Shown here in pieces: positions 26,623 to 35,599 of a stretch of 64,000 nt of DNA. Below the pieces are notes generated by a model that saw nothing but the letters and a program-made list of their open reading frames with translations, was not told where the DNA came from and made no database searches. A program made the position numbers and the translations under genes. Numbering within the stretch: position 1 is the first letter of the stretch; each line of letters begins with the position of its first letter. The DNA is from Izhakiella capsodis. GTDB taxonomy: Bacteria; Pseudomonadota; Gammaproteobacteria; Enterobacterales; Enterobacteriaceae. The stretch spans positions 62,001 through 126,000 of the forward strand of contig NZ_FOVC01000003.1 in the NCBI RefSeq assembly GCF_900115045.1, read 5' to 3'.

Positions 26623-27174
26623 TCAGTTCTGGATAAATTCTCCGTACCTGACAGACTGGCGCGGATGTGATGATTGATAGGCTTGTGTCGTCCTTTTTGC
26701 ATGGTTCACAATGCCGGCACGCCAGCGCCAGGGTTCGATTATCGATTTTCCGGCCCATAAGCCCCGCCGGTTTTGCCGGGCCTGTTTTTCAAGCCGCGCA
26801 TAGGCTGCCACCCCGGCCTGACGATGAAAGCGATAAGCCCACGCCATGCCATCCGCCACCTGCCGGGCATTCATATCACGACCACTAAGCCAGATAACCG
26901 CTAGCAGGCGGCCATAATTATCCTGTGTGTCCCCCCTGGCGGTGACCACTTTACCGCTTATAAGTACGTTGAGTGCTTGCCGCGAACGCTCTCCATAAGG
27001 CTGGTTACGCTCCGGCGCATCAATCCCGATCAGTCGCACGCGCCGCTGCTGGCGGCCGTCAGAGATCGCCACCGTATCGCCGTCGAAAACCCAAACCACG
27101 TTGCCACGGATATCCGCCTGCACGGGCATGACTATCAGCAAGAGATTCAGCGCCAGAAGCGACCAGCCTTTCAC
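26623..27174 (-). CDS. Secreted staphylococcal-nuclease-like (thermonuclease) protein
   Basis: A predicted exported nuclease of 183 residues. I chose the GTG at 27174, since it gives MKGWSLLALNLLLIVMPVQA, a clean signal peptide; the frame is open further upstream to 27336, and the ribosome site is weak, so the start is uncertain. The SNase fold residues are all there: the DGDT aspartate, VRLIGIDAPE (catalytic Arg, Asp and Glu) and the second Arg in DNYGRLLAV. It should cleave DNA or RNA with calcium. It stands alone between acnB and CRISPR array 3. A role in defence or nutrient scavenging cannot be decided. Confidence 0.85.
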   Translation of the reverse strand: MKGWSLLALNLLLIVMPVQADIRGNVVWVFDGDTVAISDGRQQRRVRLIGIDAPERNQPYGERSRQALNVLISGKVVTARGDTQDNYGRLLAVIWLSGRDMNARQVADGMAWAYRFHRQAGVAAYARLEKQARQNRRGLWAGKSIIEPWRWRAGIVNHAKRTTQAYQSSHPRQSVRYGEFIQN

Positions 27175-27521
27175 TGGCCGGTGGTGCAAAGCACAAAGGT
27201 CAGCGGCTCTGCGGCAGAGTGCGGGAAATATCGACCCTGGCTGGCGGCAAAACGCAGCCAGCTCTGACACAGCCTTTTGCAACCTGACGCGCCGGGTGGT
27301 GCAATGCAAAATATATCTCTTTTTTATCACCGTCACCGAATCTCCCGCTGAGATGTAGATTTCGGTTCAGGCTACCCAATTAACCGCTGGGACTCATCGT
27401 TTATCTGGATTTTTTAACAGCCCGTCGAGGGCGCTCGCAAAAAAGGGGCGGTACGCCTGAAAAAACCGGCGGAAAGATAAATCAGGCGGTTTAATCCGTG
27501 TACTGCAATGGCTTGGCAAAC
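27175..27521. other. Non-coding interval between nuclease gene and array 3
   Basis: About 350 bases without a supported gene. It should contain the nuclease promoter and the leader-distal flank of CRISPR array 3. An AT-rich patch lies near 27305-27325. No terminator, further repeat unit or insertion sequence end was recognised. Confidence 0.5.
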
Positions 27522-28988
27522 CGCCTTAGCTGCCTGTACGGCAGTGCACCTGATCGTTAGGTCGCTGGTGCAAGTTCAGCATTTCTAAGCTGCCTGTACG
27601 GCAGTACACCTATATGGACACAAGAAAGCAAATGATGCAATCCTCTGAGCTGCCTGTGCGGCAGTGCACTAGAGCATCCGCCTTCAAGCGGTAGGTCGCT
27701 TTTCTAAGCTGCCTGTACGGCAGTGCACCTCTTGTAGATTCTAATGCGTCGCAGGTTTTTTTTCTAAGCTGCCTGTACGGCAGTGCACATGTTATTGCAG
27801 GAGATGATAATAGCGTTACGTTTCTAAGCTGCCTGTACGGCAGTGCACCAACAGTTGATTCGACTGGCGCATTTTTGATTTTTCTAAGCTGCCTGTACGG
27901 CAGTGCACCAGACGTTGATGAGTTTACGCCCGGTCCAACCTTTCTAAGCTGCCTGTACGGCAGTGCACAGAAGGTTCTCGATAACCTTGGTTTGGGAGAA
28001 TTTCTAAGCTGCCTGTACGGCAGTGCACGTCGCGTATTGCTGCCCTGCGGGGCCGTAAAATTTCTAAGCTGCCTGTACGGCAGTGCACTGTTTCACAGCG
28101 GGTGACGGTGGCCGGTGATTTTTCTAAGCTGCCTGTACGGCAGTGCACTACGTGGACGGTATCTGACAACCGGCCCCGCATTTCTAAGCTGCCTGTACGG
28201 CAGTGCACCCCCCGCCCTTTGAACAAGATGGACAGGAAACTTTCTAAGCTGCCTGAACGGCAGTGCACTTGCGCCTGTCTGGTCTTTTCTTGCCACCAGC
28301 TTTCTAAGCTGCCTGTACGGCAGTGCACTGAATATCCTGTCTGTTGAAATTTTATTAGACTTTCTAAGCTGCCTGTACGGCAGTGCACTAGCTATTTCTA
28401 AATCAACAGCATCCTGTAGCTTTCTAAGCTGCCTGTACGGCAGTGCACGTCATTTCTGATATCAGATGACGGCCGTGACTTTTATAAGCTGCCTGTACGG
28501 CAGTGCACACAACATTAACTACATCGGCACCGCAGCGGAATTTCTAAGCTGCCTGTACGGCAGTGCACGAAAGCCACCCGTTTATCCCGTTAGATATTAC
28601 TTTCTAAGCTGCCTGTACGGCAGTGCACTGGAATAGCTATTCCAGGAGCACAGATAAAAATTTCTAAGCTGCCTGTACGGCAGTGCACGTCATGAAGGGA
28701 GTATGACCTCCATTCATGCATTTCTAAGCTGCCTGTACGGCAGTGCACTCGGCAAAGGCATTCAGCCTTTGCATCAGGTGTTTCTAAGCTGCCTGTACGG
28801 CAGTGCACTAAAATCCTTGAAATCCATAGCTTTCGGGAATTTTCTAAGCTGCCTGTACGGCAGTGCACTAACGGGCCGCAGCTTGATTCTGTTGGTGAGT
28901 TTTCTAAGCTGCCTGTACGGCAGTGCACTATACTATTTCTCCGTCGTCACGATTAACTGATTTCTAAGCTGCCTGTACGGCAGTGCAC
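27522..28988 (-). CRISPR. CRISPR array 3, type I-F, 25 repeats and 24 spacers
   Basis: The largest array, without adjacent cas genes, lies about 5 kb from cas1. The minus-strand repeat begins GTGCACTGCCG, as in array 1. Repeats from 27701 onward recur every 60 bases to 28961. At the leader-distal end, 27522 has four mismatches, 27582 one (GTGCAC to GTGTAC on the minus strand) and 27642 four. The spacer at 27670-27700 is 31 bp and the others are 32. Single changes occur at 28241 and 28481. The leader is on the right. Several spacers contain strong internal dyads. Confidence 0.99.
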
Positions 28989-29117
28989 AAGAATCATAAG
29001 CGGCTAAGACAATGACGGCAAAGTATTTTCTGTGAATTTTACGCTCAAACCCTTTTTTATTACCCGAATGAACGACTTAATAAAATCAATGTGTTAGCAA
29101 TGCCTTTAAAAAAAGGG
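28989..29117 (-). promoter_or_regulatory. Leader of CRISPR array 3 with IHF site
   Basis: From the last repeat base (28988): ACCCTTTTTT at +61 (29049-29058), perfect IHF consensus AATCAATGTGTTA at +96 (29084-29096), and AAAAAAGGG at +121 (29109-29117). Its first bases, AAGAATCATAAG, resemble those of the array 2 leader even though the repeat type is that of array 1. Confidence 0.85.
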
Positions 29118-29165
29118 TATGCCAGTAATCGCACTGACTGACGCCGGGACCCGGTCACGCGGCAT

Positions 29166-29193
29166 AAAAAAAACGGCCCCCATCCGGGAGCCG
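29166..29193 (-). terminator. Intrinsic terminator of lpd / pdh operon
   Basis: On the minus strand CGGCTCCC pairs with GGGGGCCG (one G-U pair) around a GGAT loop and is followed by eight T residues. It lies 20 bases after the lpd stop. Confidence 0.9.
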
Positions 29194-29213
29194 CCTTCGT
29201 CAGCAGAATGGGC

Positions 29214-30638
29214 TTATTTTTTCTTCGCTTTGGGATTCGGCAGGTCGGTGATGCTGCCTTCAAACAGCTCGGCCGCCAGGCCAACAGATTCATGCAGCGT
29301 CGGGTGGGCATGAATAGTCAGCGCGATATCTTCCGCGTCACAGCCCATCTCAATAGCCAGGCCGATTTCACCAAGAAGCTCGCCGCCGTTGCTACCGACG
29401 ATCGCCCCACCGATAACCCGATGGCTTTCCTTGTCAAAAATCAGCTTGGTGATACCGTCTGCACAGTCAGAAGCGATGGCGCGACCGGAAGCCGCCCACG
29501 GAAAGGTGGCCGTTTCGTAGCTGATGCCCTTCTCTTTCGCTTCTTTCTCGGTCAGACCCACCCAGGCAACTTCAGGCTCGGTGTAGGCGATAGACGGAAT
29601 AACTTTAGGATCGAAATAATGTTTCTTACCGGCGATAACTTCTGCGGCAACGTGGCCTTCATGTACGCCTTTATGCGCCAGCATCGGCTGGCCGACGATA
29701 TCGCCAATGGCATAAATGTGCGGAACGTTGGTGCGCAGCTGCTTGTCAACACGGATGAAACCGCGATCGTCAACTTCAACGCCTGCTTTACCGGCGTCAA
29801 GGTTTTTACCATTTGGCACGCGGCCAATCGCGACCAGCACCGCATCATAGCGCTGCGGTTCTGCTGGCGCTTTTTTGCCTTCCATCGTCACATAGACGCC
29901 GTCTTTCTTCGCTTCAACCGCAGTGACTTTAGTTTCAAGCATCAAATTGAACTGCTTGCTGATGCGTTTGCTGAAGACTTTAACCACGTCTTTATCCGCC
30001 GCCGGGATGACCTGATCGAACATTTCAACCACGTCAATCTGCGAACCCAGGGCGTGATAAACGGTCGCCATTTCCAGACCGATGATGCCGCCACCCATCA
30101 CCAGCAGACGTTCCGGAACGACTTTCAGCTCCAGAGCGTCTGTCGAATCCCAGACGCGCGGGTCATCATGAGGAATAAACGGCAGTTCGATAGGGCGGGA
30201 GCCAGCGGCAATAATGGCGTTGTCAAAAGTGATCGTGGTGGACTCTTTTTCTCCGTCGACCACCAGCGTATTAGCGCCGGTAAATTTCCCCTGCCCGTTG
30301 ACCACTTTAACTTTACGGCCTTTCGCCATACCCGCCAGCCCGCCAGTCAGCTGGGTAATGACTTTCTCTTTCCAGGTGCGGATTTTATTAATGTCGGTTT
30401 TCGGCTGACCGAATACGATGCCGTGCTGCTCAAGCGCTTTGGCTTCTTCAATAACTTTTGCCACGTGCAGCAAGGCTTTAGAAGGGATACAACCCACGTT
30501 CAGACAAACGCCACCAAGTGTGTTGTAACGTTCAACCAGGACGGTTTCCAGACCTAAATCAGCGCAACGGAATGCGGCAGAGTAGCCTGCCGGGCCTGCT
30601 CCAAGTACCACGACCTGAGCTTTGATTTCTGTACTCAT
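29214..30638 (-). CDS. lpd: Dihydrolipoyl dehydrogenase (E3)
   Basis: Lpd reoxidises dihydrolipoamide in the pyruvate and 2-oxoglutarate dehydrogenase complexes and the glycine cleavage system. The second of two adjacent ATGs (30641 and 30638) gives MSTEIKAQVV and 474 residues, the E. coli length. The FAD-binding GAGPAG, the redox disulfide Cys45/Cys50 in GGVCLNVGCIPSK and the C-terminal His-Glu pair in HAHPTLHE are present. It is the last gene of pdhR-aceE-aceF-lpd; the 290-base gap from aceF allows its own promoter, as in E. coli. Confidence 0.98.
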   Translation of the reverse strand: MSTEIKAQVVVLGAGPAGYSAAFRCADLGLETVLVERYNTLGGVCLNVGCIPSKALLHVAKVIEEAKALEQHGIVFGQPKTDINKIRTWKEKVITQLTGGLAGMAKGRKVKVVNGQGKFTGANTLVVDGEKESTTITFDNAIIAAGSRPIELPFIPHDDPRVWDSTDALELKVVPERLLVMGGGIIGLEMATVYHALGSQIDVVEMFDQVIPAADKDVVKVFSKRISKQFNLMLETKVTAVEAKKDGVYVTMEGKKAPAEPQRYDAVLVAIGRVPNGKNLDAGKAGVEVDDRGFIRVDKQLRTNVPHIYAIGDIVGQPMLAHKGVHEGHVAAEVIAGKKHYFDPKVIPSIAYTEPEVAWVGLTEKEAKEKGISYETATFPWAASGRAIASDCADGITKLIFDKESHRVIGGAIVGSNGGELLGEIGLAIEMGCDAEDIALTIHAHPTLHESVGLAAELFEGSITDLPNPKAKKK

Positions 30639-30900
30639 CATGACCTCATGTTTATTGCCGGCGGTCAGACGCAGAGCCTGTCCGGTAAGATCATTTTGCG
30701 TTCTGCCAGGCCTGAACGCTTTGCGTACGTCCAGTACGCGCCGGGTCCTTAATGCGGGGCAATACACAAACTGACTGCACCAGTCTCGCCTGAAACAACA
30801 GGCTCGTTAAGTCCTTTCTCAACCGGGATAATTTCACCGCTAGAGTTTACAGAATTGTTAATAAACTGCAAACCGCTTCGGCTCCCTGAATACTGACATT

Positions 30901-30923
30901 AAGGCCGACTAAACGCCGGCCTT
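30901..30923 (-). terminator. Hairpin after aceF
   Basis: AAGGCCG and CGGCCTT form a 7-bp perfect stem with a 9-base loop, starting nine bases after aceF on the minus strand. Only TTAATG follows, so termination is probably partial, which would reduce aceF read-through into lpd. Confidence 0.5.
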
Positions 30924-30931
30924 AACAATGA

Positions 30932-32818
30932 TTACATTACCAGGCGGCGGATATCCGACAGCAGATTATTAATGATGGTAATGAAACGAGCACCGTCGGC
31001 ACCATCAATAACCCGATGGTCAAATGAAAGCGAGAGCGGCAGCATCAGGCGCGGCGTGAAGTCTTTACCGTTCCAAACCGGCTCCATGCTGGATTTCGAA
31101 ACGCCGAGGATAGCCACTTCCGGTGCGTTGACGATTGGCGCAAATGCGGTTGTACCCAGTCCACCGAGGCTGGAGATAGTAAAGCAGCCGCCTTGCATAT
31201 CACCGGCTGTCAGCTTGCCATCACGCGCTTTCTTCGACATCGCCATCAGTTCACGCGAAAGTTCAATAATGCCTTTCTTGTTCACATCTTTGAACACCGG
31301 AACCACCAGGCCATTTGGCGTATCTACCGCCACGCCAATGTTGATGTACTTTTTCAACGTCAGGCGCTGCGCATCTTCCGACAGTGAGCTGTTGAAACGC
31401 GGCATCTGCTCCAGCGCACCGGCAACCGCTTTCATGATGAACACGACCGGCGTGATTTTTACGTCCAGTTTTCGCTTCTCGGCTTCCACATTTTGCTGCT
31501 TACGGAACGCTTCGAGATCGGTGATATCAGCCTTATCGAAATGGGTAACGTGCGGGATCATCACCCAGTTACGGCTCAGGTTAGCGCCGGAAATTTTCTG
31601 AATACGACCCAGTTCAACTTCCTCAACGTCGCCAAACTTGCTGAAATCAACTTTCGGCCAGGGCAGCATGCCGGGCAGACCGCCGCCGGCAGCAGCTGGG
31701 GCAGACTCGGCGCGTTTCAGTGCTTCTTTAATATAAGCCTGAACGTCTTCTTTCAGAATGCGCCCTTTACGCCCGGTGCCTTTCACCTTCGCCAGATTAA
31801 CGCCAAATTCGCGCGCCAGGCGGCGGATCACCGGAGTGGCATGGACATACGCATCGTTCTCAGCAAACGCTTCTTTACCTGAAGCGTTCGCCGCGGCAGG
31901 GGCCGGTGCAGATTTTTGCTCAGCCGGTGCCGCTGGCTGGCTAGCCGCTGACGCCGGGGCCGCACCTTCAACCTCAAACACCATGATCAGGGAGCCGGTT
32001 TTTACTTTATCGCCGATGCTGATTTTGATCTCTTTCACGCTGCCAGCAAAAGGTGCCGGGACTTCCATTGAGGCTTTGTCGCCTTCAACCACAATCAACG
32101 ACTGTTCAGCGCTGATTTTATCGCCCACTTTTACCAGCACCTCGGTGACTTCAACTTCATCGCCACCGATATCCGGGACATTGACCTCCTTGCTGCCGGA
32201 GGGGGCAGGCGCGGCGGCGGACGCCGTTTTGTCTGGTGCTGCCGGTGCAGAGACACCCGTACCGGAACCTGCGACCTCAAACACCATAATCAGCGAGCCA
32301 GTTGAAACTTTGTCACCGGTAGTGACTTTGATCTCTGCCACTTTACCGGCGAAAGGCGCGGGGACTTCCATTGAGGCTTTATCGCCCTCCACCGTTAATA
32401 GCGATTGCTCAGCGTCTACACTGTCGCCCACTTTAACCAGCACTTCGGTCACTTCAACTTCATCACCGCCGATATCGGGAACATTCACTTCTTTGCGTTC
32501 TGCGGCGGGCGCAGCAGAAGTCGCTGGCGCGGCCTCGTTTTTACCTGCCTTCTCCGGCGCTTTTTCAGCGGCAGACTGAACGCCCTCTTCCGCTTCGAAA
32601 ATCATGATCAGCTTGCCGGTTTCGACTTTGTCGCCCACCGCCACTTTCAGCGCTTTCACCACACCAGCCTGTGGAGAAGGCACCTCCATCGAAGCTTTGT
32701 CGCCTTCAACAACGATCAGCGATTGCTCAGCGTCAACCTTGTCGCCTACCTTGACCATGATTTCGGTCACTTCAACTTCATCCGTCCCGATGTCCGGAAC
32801 GTTAATTTCAATTGCCAT
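30932..32818 (-). CDS. aceF: Pyruvate dehydrogenase dihydrolipoyl acetyltransferase (E2)
   Basis: AceF is the core of the pyruvate dehydrogenase complex, passing acetyl groups to CoA. Of 628 residues, the first ~290 are three lipoyl domains, each with EGDKASMEVP; the lipoylated lysines are at 41, 147 and 248. Ala/Pro-rich linkers separate them. A peripheral subunit-binding domain follows (ATPVIRRLAREFGVNL), then the catalytic domain ending with SFDHRVIDGADGARF. It lies 14 bases after aceE. The repeated lipoyl coding sequence is a region prone to recombination or misassembly, but all three copies differ here. Confidence 0.98.
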   Translation of the reverse strand: MAIEINVPDIGTDEVEVTEIMVKVGDKVDAEQSLIVVEGDKASMEVPSPQAGVVKALKVAVGDKVETGKLIMIFEAEEGVQSAAEKAPEKAGKNEAAPATSAAPAAERKEVNVPDIGGDEVEVTEVLVKVGDSVDAEQSLLTVEGDKASMEVPAPFAGKVAEIKVTTGDKVSTGSLIMVFEVAGSGTGVSAPAAPDKTASAAAPAPSGSKEVNVPDIGGDEVEVTEVLVKVGDKISAEQSLIVVEGDKASMEVPAPFAGSVKEIKISIGDKVKTGSLIMVFEVEGAAPASAASQPAAPAEQKSAPAPAAANASGKEAFAENDAYVHATPVIRRLAREFGVNLAKVKGTGRKGRILKEDVQAYIKEALKRAESAPAAAGGGLPGMLPWPKVDFSKFGDVEEVELGRIQKISGANLSRNWVMIPHVTHFDKADITDLEAFRKQQNVEAEKRKLDVKITPVVFIMKAVAGALEQMPRFNSSLSEDAQRLTLKKYINIGVAVDTPNGLVVPVFKDVNKKGIIELSRELMAMSKKARDGKLTAGDMQGGCFTISSLGGLGTTAFAPIVNAPEVAILGVSKSSMEPVWNGKDFTPRLMLPLSLSFDHRVIDGADGARFITIINNLLSDIRRLVM

Positions 32819-32832
32819 TGCGCTTTTACCTC

Positions 32833-35496
32833 TTATGCCAGACGCGGATTGACTTTATCGGCATCGATGTTGAATTTTGTGATCGCTTCGGCAACCACTT
32901 TCTTATCGATTTCACCGCGTTTGGCCAGTTCACCCAGGGCAGCAATCACCACGTAAGAAGCATCAACTTCGAAGTGATGACGCAGGTTTTCGCGACTGTC
33001 AGAACGACCAAATCCGTCGGTTCCAAGTACGCGATAGTCGCTAACCGGGATATAGCTGCGAACCTGCTCGGCAAACAGCTTCATGTAGTCGGTGGAGGCT
33101 ACCGCCGGCGCATCGTTCATTACCTGAGCGATATAAGGTACGCGCGGTTCTGCAGCCGGATGCAGCATGTTCCAACGCTCACAATCCTGACCATCACGGG
33201 CCAGTTCGGTAAACGAGGTTACGCTGTAGACATCTGAGCCAACGCCGTAATCTTTCGCCAGGATCTGAGCCGCTTCACGGACGTGACGCAGAATAGAACC
33301 GGAGCCAAGCAGCTGCACGTTGCCTTTGCTGCCTTTCAGCGTTTCCAGCTTGTAGATCCCTTTACGAATCCCCTCTTCCACACCTTGCGGCATAGCGGGC
33401 ATATGGTAATTCTCGTTCAGGGTCGTAATGTAGTAATAAACGTTTTCCTGCGCTTCACCGTACATCCGCTCCAGACCGTCATGCATGATGACAGCAACTT
33501 CATAAGCATAAGCCGGATCGTAGGAGATACAGTTTGGAATAGTCAGAGACTGAATATGGCTATGGCCATCTTCGTGCTGCAAACCTTCACCGTTGAGCGT
33601 AGTACGACCGGAGGTACCACCCACCAGGAAACCGCGCGCCTGTTGGTCACCCGCTGCCCAGCACAGATCGCCAATACGCTGGAAACCGAACATTGAGTAA
33701 TAGATGTAGAACGGGATCATCGGCAGGTTGTTGGTGCTATAGGACGTTGCCGCCGCCAGCCATGATGCACCCGCGCCAAGTTCGTTGATCCCTTCCTGCA
33801 GGATCTGTCCTTTTTCGTCTTCTTTGTAGTAAGCCACCTGCTCGCGGTCCTGCGGGATGTATTGCTGACCATTCGGGCTGTAAATACCAATCTGACGGAA
33901 CAGGCCTTCCATACCAAAGGTACGCGCTTCGTCAGCCAGAATTGGCACCAGGCGATCTTTGATAGATTTATTTTTCAGCATTACGTTCAGCGCACGCACA
34001 AACGCAATGGTGGTCGAGATCTCTTTATTCTGCTCCTCCAGCAGCGGCTGGAACTCTTCCAGTGCAGGTATTTCCAGTTTTTCACTGAATTTAGCCTGGC
34101 GCTTAGGCAGGTAGCCACCCAGCTTTTCACGCTGACCGTGCAGGTATTGGTATTCTTCAGAATCTTTATCGAGGGTGATATAGGGCAGCGATTCGATCTT
34201 GTCATCTTCGACAGGCACATTGAAACGATCGCGAATATAACGAACGCCTTCCATGTTCATTTTCTTCACCTGGTGGGCGATGTTCTTACCTTCTGCGGTA
34301 TCACCCATACCATAGCCCTTGATGGTATGCGCCAGAATAACCACTGGCTTGCCTTTGGTTTCCTGCGCTTTTTTCAGCGCCGCATACACTTTTTTCGGAT
34401 CATGACCACCACGGTTCAGCGACCAGATATCATCATCTGACCAGTCTTTGACCAGCTCAGCCGTTTCAGGATATTTGCCAAAGAAGTGTTCACGGACGTA
34501 GGCGCCATTTTTCGATTTGAACGTCTGATAATCGCCATCCACAGTTTCATTCATCAACTGGATCAGCTTGCCGCTGGTATCGTTGCGCAGCAGTTCATCC
34601 CAGCGTCCGCCCCAGATAACCTTAATCACTTCCCAACCAGCACCGCCGAAAATACCTTCCAGCTCGTTGATGATTTTGCCGTTACCCGTTACCGGTCCGT
34701 CCAGGCGTTGCAGGTTACAGTTAATGATAAACACCAGGTTGTCCAGCTTCTCACGCGTGGCAATGGTGATAGCGCCTTTGGATTCCGGCTCATCCATTTC
34801 ACCATCACCCAGGAAGGCGTAAACGGTCTGAGCACCGGTATCTTTTAACCCGCGGTGATTGAGGTATTTCAGGAACTTGGCCTGGTAAATCGCCGCCAGT
34901 GGACCCAAGCCCATTGAAACGGTCGGGAACTGCCAGAAATCCGGCATCAGTTTAGGGTGTGGATAAGAAGAGAGCCCTTTACCGTGAACTTCCTGGCGGA
35001 AATTGTTCATCTGCTCTTCGGTCAGACGCCCTTCAAGAAAAGCACGTGAGTAAATACCCGGAGAAATATGTCCCTGGAAATAGACCAGATCACCGCCGTC
35101 TTTTTCATTGTGCGCACGGAAGAAGTGGTTAAAGCAGACTTCATAAATGGTGGCGGCAGACTGGAATGAGGCCATGTGACCACCCAGTTCCAGATCTTTT
35201 TTCGACGCACGCAGCACGGACATAATCGCGTTCCAGCGGATAGCTGAACGGATACGGCGTTCCAGTGCGGTGTTGCCCGGATAATCCGGCTCGTCTTCAA
35301 CGGCTATAGAGTTAACGTAGTTGCTTGATGTGCTGCCCGCAGCGACATTTACGCCACCTTTCCGAGCCTGTCCCAACACCTGGTCAATCAGGTACTGCGC
35401 ACGCTCAACACCTTCTTCACGGATTACCGATTCGATCGCCTGTAACCAGTCGCGAGTTTCGATCGGGTCCACGTCATTATGTGAAAGTTCTGACAT
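32833..35496 (-). CDS. aceE: Pyruvate dehydrogenase E1 component
   Basis: AceE uses thiamine diphosphate to decarboxylate pyruvate and acetylate the lipoyl arms of AceF. It is the homodimeric E1 form, with 887 residues as in E. coli. The ThDP-binding motif GDGEMDEPES runs to the asparagine pair of INCNLQ. The N-terminal SHNDVDPIETRDWLQAIESV is conserved. It is the first enzyme gene of the operon, 103 bases downstream of pdhR and repressed by PdhR in the family model; a further promoter in that gap is possible. Confidence 0.98.
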   Translation of the reverse strand: MSELSHNDVDPIETRDWLQAIESVIREEGVERAQYLIDQVLGQARKGGVNVAAGSTSSNYVNSIAVEDEPDYPGNTALERRIRSAIRWNAIMSVLRASKKDLELGGHMASFQSAATIYEVCFNHFFRAHNEKDGGDLVYFQGHISPGIYSRAFLEGRLTEEQMNNFRQEVHGKGLSSYPHPKLMPDFWQFPTVSMGLGPLAAIYQAKFLKYLNHRGLKDTGAQTVYAFLGDGEMDEPESKGAITIATREKLDNLVFIINCNLQRLDGPVTGNGKIINELEGIFGGAGWEVIKVIWGGRWDELLRNDTSGKLIQLMNETVDGDYQTFKSKNGAYVREHFFGKYPETAELVKDWSDDDIWSLNRGGHDPKKVYAALKKAQETKGKPVVILAHTIKGYGMGDTAEGKNIAHQVKKMNMEGVRYIRDRFNVPVEDDKIESLPYITLDKDSEEYQYLHGQREKLGGYLPKRQAKFSEKLEIPALEEFQPLLEEQNKEISTTIAFVRALNVMLKNKSIKDRLVPILADEARTFGMEGLFRQIGIYSPNGQQYIPQDREQVAYYKEDEKGQILQEGINELGAGASWLAAATSYSTNNLPMIPFYIYYSMFGFQRIGDLCWAAGDQQARGFLVGGTSGRTTLNGEGLQHEDGHSHIQSLTIPNCISYDPAYAYEVAVIMHDGLERMYGEAQENVYYYITTLNENYHMPAMPQGVEEGIRKGIYKLETLKGSKGNVQLLGSGSILRHVREAAQILAKDYGVGSDVYSVTSFTELARDGQDCERWNMLHPAAEPRVPYIAQVMNDAPAVASTDYMKLFAEQVRSYIPVSDYRVLGTDGFGRSDSRENLRHHFEVDASYVVIAALGELAKRGEIDKKVVAEAITKFNIDADKVNPRLA

Positions 35497-35599
35497 GGGT
35501 GTGTTCCTTATCTGTGTCTAATACGTTGAATAAGTCCGGAGCCTGTTGACGCTGAGATGCAGCTCCTGGTTTTGTTGCCGCGTCTTATTTACTGACGCG

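Noticed and set aside
26456..26758. 100-codon minus-strand frame next to the nuclease gene
   Set aside because: It overlaps the 3' part of the nuclease gene in another frame, has no recognisable domain, and lacks a convincing ribosome site.
27875..28960. Frames across array 3 that look like tandem peptide repeats (FLSCLYGSA)
   Set aside because: Translation of CRISPR repeats in the reverse direction; there is no ribosome site or non-repeat coding sequence.
29208..30557. 449-codon plus-strand frame opposite lpd
   Set aside because: It lies wholly antisense to lpd, which is unmistakable; the frame is a by-product of codon bias.
31758..32579. 273-codon Ser/Thr-rich plus-strand frame opposite aceF
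   Set aside because: Antisense to the repeated lipoyl domains of aceF; its internal repetition only mirrors them.
30932..32818. Suspected duplication or assembly error in aceF
   Set aside because: The three repeats are the normal lipoyl domains of enterobacterial AceF, and each differs in sequence.
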